From positions 2,137,076 through 2,201,075 of the forward strand of contig OX638344.1 in NCBI GenBank assembly GCA_951813555.1: 64,000 bases of DNA, given 5' to 3'. Made by a program: the position numbers and the translations under genes. This document shows, one piece after another, positions 45,922-55,216 of the stretch (positions are counted from its first letter, which is position 1; each line of letters starts with the position of its first letter). Under the pieces are notes generated by a model. It was not told where the DNA came from, did no database searches, and was given only the letters and a program-made list of their open reading frames with translations. This DNA is from an uncultured Acidimicrobiales bacterium. Lineage in GTDB: Bacteria; Actinomycetota; Acidimicrobiia; Acidimicrobiales; Bin134.

Positions 45922-47682
45922 TCAGAGGTACTGGCCGGGGCCGACGCCTTCGATGGAGCGCCCGCCCTGGTTTGTCTCCTCGCTGGACAAAAGCGTGCGG
46001 ACGAACACGATCCGCTCCCCCTTCTTGCCCGATATTTTCGCCCAGTCGTCAGGGTTCGTGGTATTGGGCAGGTCCTCGTGCTCTCGGTATTCCTGGTACA
46101 CCGACTCCAAGAGGTCATTGATGTGGATGCCCGGTGCGCCTCCGGCAATGGAGCGCTTGATGGCCAGCTTCTTAGCCCGCCGCACCACGTTCTCGATCAT
46201 GGCACCGGAGGCGAAGTCCTTGAAGTGCATGATCTCTTTGTCACCGTTCTGGTAGGTCACTTCCAAGAACTGGTTGCGCTCCTCCTCCAAGAACATCTCG
46301 ACCACGGTCTGCTCGACCATGGCCTGGATCGCCTTGTCCGGGTCTCCTCCGCCCAGCCCTTCCACCATCTCGGCGGCGATGGGCACCTCCGTAGTGAGAT
46401 AGCGGGCGAAGATGGCGCCGGCGGCGTCGGCATCGGGACGCTGGATCTTGATCTTCACATCCAGTCGCCCAGGTCTCAGGATGGCGGGATCGATGAGGTC
46501 CTCCCGGTTGGAGGCGCCGATCACAATCACGTTGCGCAGCGCCTCCACCCCGTCGATCTCGGCGAGGAGCTGGGGGACCACGGTGGACTCCATGTCGGAG
46601 CTGATGCCGGTGCCCCGGGTGCGGAACAGCGACTCCATCTCATCGAAGAACACGATGACCGGCCAACCCTCGGCCGACTTCTCCCGAGCCCGCTGGAACA
46701 CCAGCCGGATCTGGCGCTCGGTTTCGCCGACGTACTTGTTCAAGAGCTCGGGGCCCTTGATGTTGAAGAAGTAGGAGCGGGCCTCCCGATCGGAGTTGAT
46801 CTGGGCAACCTTGCCGGCCAAGGAGTTGGCCACTGCCTTGGCGATCAGGGTCTTGCCGCAGCCGGGTGGGCCGTACAGGAGGATGCCTTTCGGAGCAGGA
46901 AGCTGGTACTCAGCGAACAATTCCTGGTGCATGAAGGGCAGTTCCACTGCGTCGGTGATCTGCTCGATCTGCTCGTCTAGTCCTCCGACCTGCTCGTAGG
47001 TGACGTCGGGCACTTCTTCCAGCACCAGATCTTCCACTTCGGGTCGAGGCAGGCGTTCGACGAGCAGCCCTGAACGGGAGTCCATCAGCGCGGTGTCTCC
47101 GCTGTTCAGCGGCTGGTCGATCAGCTCCGTGGCCAGCTCCACTACCCGCTCCTCGTCGGCCCGCCCGACAATGATCGCCCGTCGCCCGCAGCTCAGCACC
47201 TCTTTGACGGTCACCACCTCGCCGGTGCCATCGCCCACCCGGGACAACACCACGTTCAGCGATTCGTTCAGGACCACCTCTTGGCCTCGACGCAGCTCGT
47301 CGACCGCGATCTCCGGGTGCAGCGCGACCCGCATCTTGCGTCCCCCGGAGAACACGTCGACCGTGCCGTCGTCGTTGAGGTCCAAAAACGTTCCGTACGC
47401 CGACGGCGGCTGGGTGAGCTTGTCCACCTCGTCGCGCAGCGCGGAGATGTGCTCGCGGGCCTCCCGCAGGGTATAGGTGAGCTTCTCGTTCTGGGACACG
47501 GCCTTGGCCAGTTGTCCTTTGGTTTCCAGCAGCCGCTCTTCCAAAGTGCGAACGCGTTTGGGAGCATCTTGAAGCCGTTGGCGGAGCACGGCCAGCTCTT
47601 TCTCCAGCGCTGCCACCTGCTCGGCCGGAGGGTTCTCCTCCTCTGGCCTCTCCTCGTCCGCCGCTGCGTTCGCGTCTGCCAT
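45922..47682 (-). CDS. mpa: Proteasomal ATPase Mpa/ARC
   Basis: A 586-residue AAA ATPase: an N-terminal coiled coil (about residues 20-90, binds Pup), two OB-fold segments, Walker A GPPGCGKT, Walker [11 protein letters not shown], and the C-terminal GQYL that docks on the alpha ring. It unfolds pupylated proteins into the proteasome. The operon runs mpa-dop-pup-prcB-prcA-pafA-pafB-pafC on the minus strand. Confidence 0.96.
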   Translation of the reverse strand: MADANAAADEERPEEENPPAEQVAALEKELAVLRQRLQDAPKRVRTLEERLLETKGQLAKAVSQNEKLTYTLREAREHISALRDEVDKLTQPPSAYGTFLDLNDDGTVDVFSGGRKMRVALHPEIAVDELRRGQEVVLNESLNVVLSRVGDGTGEVVTVKEVLSCGRRAIIVGRADEERVVELATELIDQPLNSGDTALMDSRSGLLVERLPRPEVEDLVLEEVPDVTYEQVGGLDEQIEQITDAVELPFMHQELFAEYQLPAPKGILLYGPPGCGKTLIAKAVANSLAGKVAQINSDREARSYFFNIKGPELLNKYVGETERQIRLVFQRAREKSAEGWPVIVFFDEMESLFRTRGTGISSDMESTVVPQLLAEIDGVEALRNVIVIGASNREDLIDPAILRPGRLDVKIKIQRPDADAAGAIFARYLTTEVPIAAEMVEGLGGGDPDKAIQAMVEQTVVEMFLEEERNQFLEVTYQNGDKEIMHFKDFASGAMIENVVRRAKKLAIKRSIAGGAPGIHINDLLESVYQEYREHEDLPNTTNPDDWAKISGKKGERIVFVRTLLSSEETNQGGRSIEGVGPGQYL

Positions 47683-47865
47683 ACCTACCCGACTCTATAC
47701 GCCTTCTACAAAGTTGCCGATGCATGAATGCGAACTGACTGTAACTCCCTCTGAGGAATTTCCGCTCTATAGCAGAGATCGACCCTCGGTCGGTTACACT
47801 GAAGGAGTTCCCAGCGTCTACCATGCCCAGCGTTCGCCATTTGTCACGAAAGGGCTACTGCACCG

Positions 47866-48105
47866 ATGCAAATGAAGGTCTGGATCGATCAGGATCTCTG
47901 CACCGGTGACGGTCTCTGCGAGGAGATCGCCCCCGATGTCTTCACGCTGCTCGACGACGGTTTGGCCTATGTCAAAGAGGGTGACACGGTCTTCAGCGAA
48001 CCGGGCGGGGTCGAGGGGCTGGCTATCGTGCCCGAGGGGCAGGAAGAGGCCACCATCGAATCGGCCGAGGAATGCCCTGGAGAGTGCATCTTCATCGAGG
48101 TCTGA
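47866..48105 (+). CDS. Ferredoxin (3Fe-4S type)
   Basis: A 79-residue ferredoxin with C12-x2-D15-x2-C18 and C70 before Pro. Asp in place of the second Cys is typical of 3Fe-4S ferredoxins that serve cytochrome P450 or similar monooxygenases. An extra C74 follows. The start is one of two Met codons (1 or 3). It is divergent from mpa and convergent with trmI. A -10-like TACACT lies near 47797. Confidence 0.86.
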   Translation: MQMKVWIDQDLCTGDGLCEEIAPDVFTLLDDGLAYVKEGDTVFSEPGGVEGLAIVPEGQEEATIESAEECPGECIFIEV

Positions 48106-48121
48106 GCCTCCCCTCAACTCT

Positions 48122-48895
48122 CTAATCGGCCAGCCTTCTGACAGCAGTCACGAACCCGGTGTGGCCCACCATTCGGTGCTCGGGTCTGATCGCGTCTCCT
48201 TTAATGTGCCAGCCGCGGTGCAGTATCTCCACCGTGGACGCCGCCGCCCAGGGTCCGGCCTCGCAAGCTTCTCGCAGTTGCCCGGCCTGCACGATGCTCG
48301 GGGTGTAGGCCGCCAGGATGCCGCCGGGATGCAGCGAGGCGGCTGCGTGGGGCACAACTTGCCAGGGTTCGGGCAAATCCAACACCACCCGGTCCAGCCC
48401 CTTGGCGTCAATCCCCAGGTAGCAGTCTCTGATCTCCACCTGGAAGCGCTCGGCGACCTCTGATCCCAGAAAGCCCGTCACATTCTCTACCGCCTGCTGG
48501 GCAAAGTCCTCTCTGATCTCATAGCCCAGCACCGTCGCTCCGGCCCTCAACAGGCTTATCGATAGAGCCCCCGACCCCACACCCGACTCCAGCACCCGAG
48601 CACCGGGGAACACGTCGGCCAGCATCAAGATGGCCGCACTGTCTTTGGGGTACACCACCTGCGCTCCCCGGGGCATCTTCAGCACGTAGTCGTGGAGGGT
48701 GGGACGCCAAATGGTCAACTCGGCGTTGCGGGATGTGCGCACCAGCATTCCCTCGGTGCCGCCGATCAACGCATCATGGGCCACCGAACCCGCGTGGGTG
48801 TGGAATTCACGGCCCTCGACCAGCGTCACCAGATATCGGCGGCCCTTTCGGTCGGTGAGCAGGACCAATTCGCCGTCTTGCAGCGTCCGGCTCAC
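48122..48895 (-). CDS. trmI: tRNA (adenine-58-N1)-methyltransferase
   Basis: A 257-residue TrmI: N-terminal beta domain (GRRYLVTLVEGREFHTHAG), then the Rossmann core with VLESGVGSGALSISLL (SAM site) and DRVVLDLPEPWQVV. It methylates A58 in the tRNA T loop. It is followed upstream by a small gene whose stop overlaps its ATG by 4 nt. Confidence 0.93.
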   Translation of the reverse strand: MSRTLQDGELVLLTDRKGRRYLVTLVEGREFHTHAGSVAHDALIGGTEGMLVRTSRNAELTIWRPTLHDYVLKMPRGAQVVYPKDSAAILMLADVFPGARVLESGVGSGALSISLLRAGATVLGYEIREDFAQQAVENVTGFLGSEVAERFQVEIRDCYLGIDAKGLDRVVLDLPEPWQVVPHAAASLHPGGILAAYTPSIVQAGQLREACEAGPWAAASTVEILHRGWHIKGDAIRPEHRMVGHTGFVTAVRRLAD

Positions 48896-49113
48896 CGGGA
48901 TTCGTCGGGAAGATGGGTGATGAGCAGGCTCTCGCCGGGGCGCAGCTCCTCAGTCAGGACTGCTCGCAGGCGGCGGGTGCCGGCCACCCGGGTCAACAGG
49001 CGGAATCCCCAGGCCACTCCGCCCAGGAGGAGCCATGCTCGGCTTCCGCCTATCACCCCGCGCCTGATGGCTTGCCGGCGCAAGTATCCCAGCGGGTCAG
49101 GAATCATCCCCAT
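48892..49113 (-). CDS. Small hypothetical protein (73 aa)
   Basis: A 73-residue basic protein with one hydrophobic segment (RAWLLLGGVAWGFRLL) and an N-terminal RRQAIRRG. Its ATGA overlap with trmI and its tight context make it a plausible real gene. No family is recognised. It could be a small membrane protein. Confidence 0.55.
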   Translation of the reverse strand: MGMIPDPLGYLRRQAIRRGVIGGSRAWLLLGGVAWGFRLLTRVAGTRRLRAVLTEELRPGESLLITHLPDESR

Positions 49114-49117
49114 CCGA

Positions 49118-49339
49118 TCAGACCCGGCGGACTTCGACCACGGTCCGGCTAGCCCGACCGCGCCGCCGTCCCAGTAGAAAGGCCAAAACCACCAGCACCG
49201 CCACTATCGCAATGCCCGCGGCCAGCATCGGGGTGCGAGCCGCTTCTGCGGTGTGGTCCAGGCTGTGTTTCAGGTCTTCAAACTTTGCCTGGATATCGTC
49301 CCTGCCGATCGACTCACGTTCCATCTCCATATCGCTCAT
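49118..49339 (-). CDS. Small membrane protein (73 aa)
   Basis: A 73-residue protein: a helical, charged N-terminus (DDIQAKFEDLKHSLDHTAE), one membrane helix (PMLAAGIAIVAVLVVLAFLLG) and a basic RRRGRASR tail. It overlaps the upstream gene by 4 nt, and the two probably work together at the membrane. Function unknown. Confidence 0.6.
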   Translation of the reverse strand: MSDMEMERESIGRDDIQAKFEDLKHSLDHTAEAARTPMLAAGIAIVAVLVVLAFLLGRRRGRASRTVVEVRRV

Positions 49340-49677
49340 GAGCGGCCTCCTCTCGATATGCGAGTCCTGGCCGCCATCAGCAACGCCAGCACAGCGAGCA
49401 GGCCGACGAGCACCACCACATAGGGCAGGGCACTCATGTTTCCGTCGAATACCCCGGAAGCCTCGGTCTGGAGCAAGCGCAATCCGGCAATGGCCAGGAA
49501 AACCAGCCCCACACCGATGCTCAGCGCGCCGAGAATGCCGAGCTTCAGTGTTTTCCCCAACTGGGTGAGCGGCGTAACGATCTCTTGTCGGCCATAGCCG
49601 ATGAGCAGTGTCTTCAGTTCGGACAACACTTCGTTAGGCGAATTCCCTTTTCGGGCAGCTTTTGAGCGGTTGGGCAC
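49336..49677 (-). CDS. Holin-like/DUF1469-type membrane protein
   Basis: A protein of about 113 residues with two membrane helices (LGILGALSIGVGLVFLAIAG and LPYVVVLVGLLAVLALLMAA) after a basic N-terminus, resembling the phage-holin-superfamily membrane proteins common in actinobacteria. GTG 49677 has an AGGAGG five bases upstream and is preferred to TTG 49692. It is coupled to the next small membrane gene. Confidence 0.6.
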   Translation of the reverse strand: MPNRSKAARKGNSPNEVLSELKTLLIGYGRQEIVTPLTQLGKTLKLGILGALSIGVGLVFLAIAGLRLLQTEASGVFDGNMSALPYVVVLVGLLAVLALLMAARTRISRGGRS

Positions 49678-49719
49678 GGCGTCCTCCTGCAATCGACCAG
49701 CCTATCCCGGTGGTTTCCA

Positions 49720-50364
49720 CTACCCCATCTCGATTCGGGCTCGAATGACTTTCTCGGCGTCGGCGAGGATTTCAGCCAACAGGCTCAAACGGCGGGCCGG
49801 GTTCTCCGCGGTCAAGAGCTTCTGTCGGTCCAGCGGTCCGCTGGGAGACAGGGAAGCGAGCTGCCATATTGCGGTCGCGGGGTCGTCGGACACCTCGAAG
49901 GTGGCCGGAGGTCCTGGTGCTCCCAATTCGGACTGCAAGGCCAGAACCCGGCGCCACATGGCAGTCACCGGAGGCAGCATGGCGGCAATCTCCTCCCCGT
50001 CGTCGTCTCCGTCGGCGGCATCGGGCCAGTCCTGGACCTCGGCCCGGGGATACGGATCGTCTTCCAGCCAACGGGAAACCCGAATTCGGCGCGTACTGCC
50101 GGCAACCAGACCCCATCGCCCATCGGGGAACTCCTGGGCGTCGATGATCTTGGCCACGGTCCCGGCGTCGGTGCGGATATCGCCGCCGCCTACCTCGCTA
50201 CCCCGCTCGATGAGCACCACCCCGAACTCGCGGGTCCCGTCCAAACAGTCCCTGGTCATCAGTCGGTAGCGCGGCTCGAACACGTGGATCGGCACAACCA
50301 TCGTGGGCATCAGCACCATCCCCAGCGGAAACATGGCCATCGTGCTGGTATCGGTCACAGCCAT
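49720..50364 (-). CDS. LON substrate-binding-domain protein
   Basis: A 214-residue stand-alone LON N-terminal domain: MFPLGMVLMPTMVVPIHVFE at the start, FGVVLIERGSEVGGGD, then a helical C-terminus. It lacks the ATPase and protease parts of Lon. Such proteins are widespread; they probably bind peptides or partners. The function is not known. Confidence 0.85.
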   Translation of the reverse strand: MAVTDTSTMAMFPLGMVLMPTMVVPIHVFEPRYRLMTRDCLDGTREFGVVLIERGSEVGGGDIRTDAGTVAKIIDAQEFPDGRWGLVAGSTRRIRVSRWLEDDPYPRAEVQDWPDAADGDDDGEEIAAMLPPVTAMWRRVLALQSELGAPGPPATFEVSDDPATAIWQLASLSPSGPLDRQKLLTAENPARRLSLLAEILADAEKVIRARIEMG

Positions 50365-50390
50365 CGAACCACGGTCCAGTCCGAGCCCGC

Positions 50391-51893
50391 TCAGCCGCTT
50401 CGGATCGGTTGGAGGCCGATGTCGTCGAGGCTCGGCTTTGCCGCCAACGTGGCTAGGTGGCGCACGACCTGCTCTTCCAGGTCTCGGATAGCCCGATTGT
50501 CGTCGGCACCGGGCTGGTTGGCAATGAAGGCAAACGTCACTTCTTGGCCCAAACCGATATCTATGTAGCCCATCATTGCGGTGACGCTCGATGTCCCGCC
50601 CGAGAACGCCGTGATCCGTCCCGGATCTGGGACACCGGCAAACCGGTTCCCAAGCGGGCCGGCTTCAGCCGCGGTCGGTAGGAGTTCGTGGAACAGCGGG
50701 CTGAATTCCGCGTTGTCCAGCATCGAGGTGAACAGCGGGCAGGTCGCGACATTGGCCGGATCGAGTCCCGAGCCGTCGAATTGGAGGAGCTGGAGCTGGT
50801 CGGCGTCGATTCCCGCGTCGTTGAGCGTGTCCTCCACCGCTTGGATTCCGGCGCTGGTGCTTCCGGTGCCCGACACGGCCAGACCGATCTCCTTGAGCAG
50901 AAGTTCGGTGGTCTCGATGTCCCCGTTGGCCAGAATCTGACGATAGAGATCCGAGAGCGGCGCCGACTCGATCGACGCCATCACGTAGACCTCCTCGTCC
51001 TCGGGCACTGCTTCAGAGCGGGGGCTTCGGCGGATGACCACGTCGCGGGCTTCGAGCATGTCGTCGAACAGCGCGGCCGCGTAGAACGGCGGGTCCTCTG
51101 CGGCCTGATAGACGTCCGGCTCTTCTTGCTCGCCTACTCCGTCAGCCTCGTCGGTTCCCTGCTCAGATTCGGGGACGGGGAATTGCACCCAGCCGTCGTC
51201 GAATTGCAGCGCCAGCAAGGTGCCGATCTTCTCGGAGTCGACGATGCTCTCTGGCCACGACGGGACGAAGCGGAGATCGTCATATCGGGTGGCGTCCCCC
51301 ACCACCGCACCGGTCACCAGGGTCAGACCGTCATCCACCAGCATCTGCGCCAGGTCTTCGATGGGAGTGTGAAGCCGGTCCCGGTGCTCGGTCAGCGTCA
51401 CCAGGAATCCCTCGGTGAACAGCAGTGGGTCGCCCCCACCGACCAAGTAGAGGTCGCCATTCACCACTCCCCCTTCCATCGGAACGGTGGTCTGGACCGA
51501 GGTGGTGAACGAGTGATCAGGGCCGAGCACCTGGTGGGCAGTGGCCAAGGTGAGCAAGACCAGGGCTTCAGAGGGCATCATCTGGGTGTTGGCACCGCTC
51601 TCGTAGAACGGGGGTGCTCGGTCGTCAAGGGCGACGGAGAGGCAGGCAGCCGTGGGGGCGGTGGCCATCAGCCCGTCCAGGGTGGTGAAGAAGTCGGGCT
51701 CGGTCAGCGACGGGGTCAGCAGCTCCCGCAAGCGAAGGGTGGATATGAGAGGCGTGCCGACTCCGGGCGGGACGGTGTCGTCAGCCGCCACTTCGCCGAG
51801 ATTCTCGTGAAGCCGGTCGCTCAGATAATTGGAGCCCAGAAGCGCCCCGAGGGCGACCGCCAGCAGCAGAAGGGGCATCAGGATTCGACGCAC
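50391..51893 (-). CDS. DacB/PBP4-like (S13) protein with all three catalytic motifs altered
   Basis: A protein of about 500 residues, exported through an N-terminal helix (VRRILMPLLLLAVALGALLG). The S13/PBP4 fold is visible: LYLVGGGDPLL, FDGSGLDPAN, GGTSSVTAMMGYI. The catalytic motifs are changed: SxxK reads SEAL, the SDN-type motif reads NGD (ILANGDIETTELLLKEIG) and KTG reads SGG. It should be unable to act as a D-Ala-D-Ala carboxypeptidase. It has an acidic insertion near residues 250-275. GTG 51893 is chosen; the frame reaches 51932, but that stretch is repeated DNA. Confidence 0.72.
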   Translation of the reverse strand: MRRILMPLLLLAVALGALLGSNYLSDRLHENLGEVAADDTVPPGVGTPLISTLRLRELLTPSLTEPDFFTTLDGLMATAPTAACLSVALDDRAPPFYESGANTQMMPSEALVLLTLATAHQVLGPDHSFTTSVQTTVPMEGGVVNGDLYLVGGGDPLLFTEGFLVTLTEHRDRLHTPIEDLAQMLVDDGLTLVTGAVVGDATRYDDLRFVPSWPESIVDSEKIGTLLALQFDDGWVQFPVPESEQGTDEADGVGEQEEPDVYQAAEDPPFYAAALFDDMLEARDVVIRRSPRSEAVPEDEEVYVMASIESAPLSDLYRQILANGDIETTELLLKEIGLAVSGTGSTSAGIQAVEDTLNDAGIDADQLQLLQFDGSGLDPANVATCPLFTSMLDNAEFSPLFHELLPTAAEAGPLGNRFAGVPDPGRITAFSGGTSSVTAMMGYIDIGLGQEVTFAFIANQPGADDNRAIRDLEEQVVRHLATLAAKPSLDDIGLQPIRSG

Positions 51894-51905
51894 TGCGGTA
51901 ATCCT

Positions 51906-52060
51906 AGGTGGCGCTTGCGCTGTCGGGGACACCGCCAGCCATCTCGCTGCTCACGTCCCGGCTCACAAATCGCACCGGGGCCATCGGGCGTGCCGCCAGC
52001 CATCTCGCTGCTCACGCTCTGGCTCACAGGTGGCGCTTGCGCCACCGGGCATACCACCAC
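51906..52060. repeat. 61-bp imperfect tandem repeat at the 3' end of the acyl-CoA synthetase gene
   Basis: AGGTGGCGCTTGCGC occurs at 51906 and 52028 (122 bp, two periods). CCGCCAGCCATCTCGCTGCT occurs at 51932 and 51993 (61 bp). The stop of the minus-strand gene (52024-52026) lies in the repeat. Confidence 0.7.
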
Positions 52061-53484
52061 AGGTGGTGCAGAGACCGCACTGCTCGGTCGGCGGAGGGGA
52101 AGCAATAGCGGTATCCGGCCGCCATCGCAGCCGGCCCCGAGTTGCCGGGCTGGGTCACGGCCAGCTCGGTGGCGGCCAGGATGGGTTTGCCGGTGTGGGC
52201 TGAAGCCTCGGCCGCTGCCGTGGCAAAGCGGCTGTCCTGGCGCTCGTGGTACTCGCATATTCGGGCCAGCTCGGCTGATTGGAAGTACGGGCCTGACCGC
52301 AGATGGGAGGCGGTGTTGGCCTGAATGCCCATTCCCAAATAGACGACTGCGTCGACTTCAGGATGCCCGGCTACCAAGTGGATGGCCTCCGGGATGGTGT
52401 CGCGGCTCTCGCCCCCGGCCAGATCGATGGGGTTGTGGCGGCTCCAGCGGGGCGGCACCAGCCGATCGATGGCCGCCTCCAAATCGGCAGGAAGGGGGAT
52501 CAGCTCCAGGCTGGACTTCGATACCGCGTCAGCGGCAATGACGCCCCACCCTCCCGCGCTGGACAGCACGACCGTGCGAGGACCAGAGGGCAGCGGCTGG
52601 GTGGCGAAAGCGGCGACGGCATCGAATGCCTCTTCGATGGTGGCGGCCCGCACTGCGCCGCTCTGGCGCACCATGCCGTCGAATACCCGGTCGTCGGTGG
52701 CCAGCGCCCCGGTGTGGCTGGCCGCGGCCTTCGCGCCCCGAGGAGTGGTCCCTCCCTTGACCAGCACTACCGGCTTCGCCGCGGACGCCTTCTGGATGGC
52801 GGCCGCGAAACTCGGGCCGTCGCCCACTCCCTCGACATAGGCGGCCATGGCCTTGGTATGGGGATCGCCAGCAAACCAGCCTAGGTAATCGACCACTCCC
52901 ACCATGGCTGCGTTGCCCGCGCTCACCGCCCGGCTTATGCCCACCCCGCTGTGCGCGGCGTAGTTCATGAACGCTGACACAATGTTGCCCGACTGGCTGG
53001 CCACCGCGACAGGACCGGGGGGTGGAATCGGCGCCACGATCTGGGCGGCCAGCTTGGCCGGGCTTGAGATCAACCCTTGCCCGTTGGGCCCGGCCACAGC
53101 CATGCCCAGCGAGCGGGCCAGATCGACCAACTCGTTCTCGGCCCGGGCACCGTCGGCGCCGGCTTCCCGGAATCCGCCCGAAGCGACAAAGGCCGCGCCG
53201 ATGCCCCGGCTGGCTGCCGACCGCAGGATGTCGGCGCAGGTCTGAGGGGGCGTGCATACCAGAACCAAATCTGCTGCCCCCGCGGGCACCTGTTCGACCG
53301 ATGCCAACGTGTCGAGCCCCAGGATGGTCGGCTGCTCGGGATTGGTGGCGAACACCGGCCCGTCGAATCCGCCCGCCAACACGTTGTGAAGCGCGACGAA
53401 GCCGAACTTTCCCGGATGAGTGGAAGCACCGGCCACCACAATGCCTCGGGGATTGAACAATAGATCGAACGGGGTGGGGCTCAT
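52024..53484 (-). CDS. Acyl-CoA synthetase (NDP-forming), alpha subunit
   Basis: A 486-residue CoA-binding/succinyl-CoA-ligase-like protein: NPRGIVVAGASTHPGKFG (CoA-binding Rossmann), GPNGQGLISS, SQSGNIVSAFMN and the phosphorylated His in ASHTGAL. It makes or cleaves an acyl-CoA with ADP/ATP together with the beta subunit. Its ATG shares one base with the beta stop. The acyl group is unknown. Confidence 0.87.
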   Translation of the reverse strand: MSPTPFDLLFNPRGIVVAGASTHPGKFGFVALHNVLAGGFDGPVFATNPEQPTILGLDTLASVEQVPAGAADLVLVCTPPQTCADILRSAASRGIGAAFVASGGFREAGADGARAENELVDLARSLGMAVAGPNGQGLISSPAKLAAQIVAPIPPPGPVAVASQSGNIVSAFMNYAAHSGVGISRAVSAGNAAMVGVVDYLGWFAGDPHTKAMAAYVEGVGDGPSFAAAIQKASAAKPVVLVKGGTTPRGAKAAASHTGALATDDRVFDGMVRQSGAVRAATIEEAFDAVAAFATQPLPSGPRTVVLSSAGGWGVIAADAVSKSSLELIPLPADLEAAIDRLVPPRWSRHNPIDLAGGESRDTIPEAIHLVAGHPEVDAVVYLGMGIQANTASHLRSGPYFQSAELARICEYHERQDSRFATAAAEASAHTGKPILAATELAVTQPGNSGPAAMAAGYRYCFPSADRAVRSLHHLWWYARWRKRHL

Positions 53485-54125
53485 CAGCTGCTCACCACAA
53501 CCAGGGCATCCACCGCCACCGGCTGGCCGTCGCGAATGACCAAGGGGTTGACATCAATGGCCTCGATGCTGTCTCTGCCCGCCGCCTCGGCCAGGCCCAA
53601 AAGGGTGGCGGTCAGCGCATCCCGATCCACTGCCGGCTCGCCCCGCAGCGGGCCCAGCAGGACAGGAATCCCCAGGTCATCGATCATGTCCTCGCAATCG
53701 GTCTGACTTGCCGGAAGCAATCGGAATACCGCCTCCCCGATTGCCTCGGCCAGCACGCCGCCCAAGCCGAGCATGAGCGCGGCGCCAAATTGCTCAGTGA
53801 GCACGACGCCGGCAATGAGCTCCCTATGCCCGGCCACCATCTCCGACACCAGCAAGGCCACCTCGCCGTCGTCGGTGGTGGCTGCGGCCAGCAGGTCCTC
53901 CGCCGCGAACCGCACCGCATCGGATCCATCCAGGCCCAGCCGCACCAGCCCCCGCTCGCTCTTGTGGGCCAGCGACGGTCCGCACAGCTTCAGGGCCACC
54001 GTGCCGCCGATCTCTTTCGCCGCAGCCACCGCTTCGTCCGCCGACTGAGCCAGCCTGTCTCGGCTCACCACAACGCCGTGGCTGGCCAAAAGCCGCTTCG
54101 ACTCGAACTCCGACAACACCCCCAT
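53484..54125 (-). CDS. Acyl-CoA synthetase (NDP-forming), beta subunit (ATP-grasp)
   Basis: A 213-residue ATP-grasp_5 domain: LLASHGVVVSRDRLAQS, VALKLCGPSLAHKSERGLVR, EMVAGHRELIAGVVL and IDVNPLVIRDG. It is the nucleotide-binding subunit. It is coupled to alpha by a one-base overlap. In many bacteria the two are fused; here they are separate. Confidence 0.87.
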   Translation of the reverse strand: MGVLSEFESKRLLASHGVVVSRDRLAQSADEAVAAAKEIGGTVALKLCGPSLAHKSERGLVRLGLDGSDAVRFAAEDLLAAATTDDGEVALLVSEMVAGHRELIAGVVLTEQFGAALMLGLGGVLAEAIGEAVFRLLPASQTDCEDMIDDLGIPVLLGPLRGEPAVDRDALTATLLGLAEAAGRDSIEAIDVNPLVIRDGQPVAVDALVVVSS

Positions 54126-54350
54126 CCCCGAACAAGCTATCTGTCTGCGTTGTCCTGCCCCACTCCGGCGGCAGCGGCACCGGCATCACCGGCTTCTCGC
54201 GCTCCAGGAGCATCCTGCCCCCCTCCGACGGCATCAGCGCCGGGCAGTATGGTATGTAACCCTCGCCTATCTTCTAGGGTCACACCCGTGGCCGTCGGAG
54301 TCGGCGGCCAGCCATGACCCACCAGTCATGACCCGTCAGGAGCTCAAGCT

Positions 54351-55103
54351 GTGCAGATAGTGATCGCGATCGTTGTAGGACTCGCCCTCACCCAGTTGGC
54401 CAATCTGGCCACCACCGTGTACCTGCACCGCGACTTGGCCCATAAGGCAGTGCAGCTGCATCCCGCGCTCCGCAGCTTCTTCAAAGTGTTCTTGTGGGCG
54501 GCGACCGGGATCTCCGCCCGCCAGTGGGCCGCAGTCCACCGCAAGCACCATGCGTTCACCGATGCCCCCGAAGACCCCCACTCCCCGGCCCGGCTGGGCT
54601 GGCTGCGGGTGCAGTTCACCAATGCCGCCCTCTACCGGCGCTCGGCCCGCGATCCCCAGACCACCGAGCGCTACGCCAAGGACATCCCCGTCACCCTGCC
54701 CGACCGATTGCTGCTCAACCGCGGGATCATCGGATTGGTCTTGGGAACCGCCGTCTTGGTTTGGTGGCTGGGCTGGGTTCCCGGCGTGGTGGCCGCCGTG
54801 GTCCACACCGTGGGGTACATCGGCTTGGGAGGCTCGGTGAACGGGGTGGCCCATACTTTCGGGCGCCGCCCGTTCGACAACAGCGCCACCAACGTCACCT
54901 GGCTGGCTTGGCTGACCTGCGGCGAGGGCTACCACAACAACCACCACGCCGCCCCGACATCGGCCCGCTTCGCCCGGCGCTGGCACCATTTCGACCTGGG
55001 CTGGTGGTTCATCAGCGTGGCCAGCCGCTTGGGCTTGGCCCGGATTCGCCACGCCGACGTGGATGCTCTGGCCGCTCGGGCCACTACTTCTGTACCGGGT
55101 TGA
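54351..55103 (+). CDS. Fatty acid desaturase
   Basis: A 250-residue integral-membrane desaturase with three His boxes, HRDLAH, HRKHH and HNNHH, that hold a di-iron centre. Four or so helices surround them (QIVIAIVVGLALTQLA and others). It introduces a double bond into an acyl chain, delta-9 type by similarity. GTG 54351 has AGGAG upstream. A 45-bp tandem repeat spans its stop. Confidence 0.9.
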   Translation: MQIVIAIVVGLALTQLANLATTVYLHRDLAHKAVQLHPALRSFFKVFLWAATGISARQWAAVHRKHHAFTDAPEDPHSPARLGWLRVQFTNAALYRRSARDPQTTERYAKDIPVTLPDRLLLNRGIIGLVLGTAVLVWWLGWVPGVVAAVVHTVGYIGLGGSVNGVAHTFGRRPFDNSATNVTWLAWLTCGEGYHNNHHAAPTSARFARRWHHFDLGWWFISVASRLGLARIRHADVDALAARATTSVPG

Positions 55104-55160
55104 CCCGATATAGAGGCCGCTCGGGCCACTACTTCTGTACCGGGTTGACCCGATATAGAT
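55071..55160 (+). repeat. 45-bp tandem duplication over the desaturase stop codon
   Basis: The unit beginning GCCGCTCGGGCCACTACTTC occurs at 55071-55115 and 55116-55160, differing at the last base. The period is 15 codons. The second copy, in frame, repeats the C-terminal AARATTSVPG and its TGA. Confidence 0.9.
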
Positions 55161-55216
55161 CCCCTTTTGCGTAACAATCTGTTTTTTCCACTGGCGGCGC
55201 GTTCCACCGGACTAGC

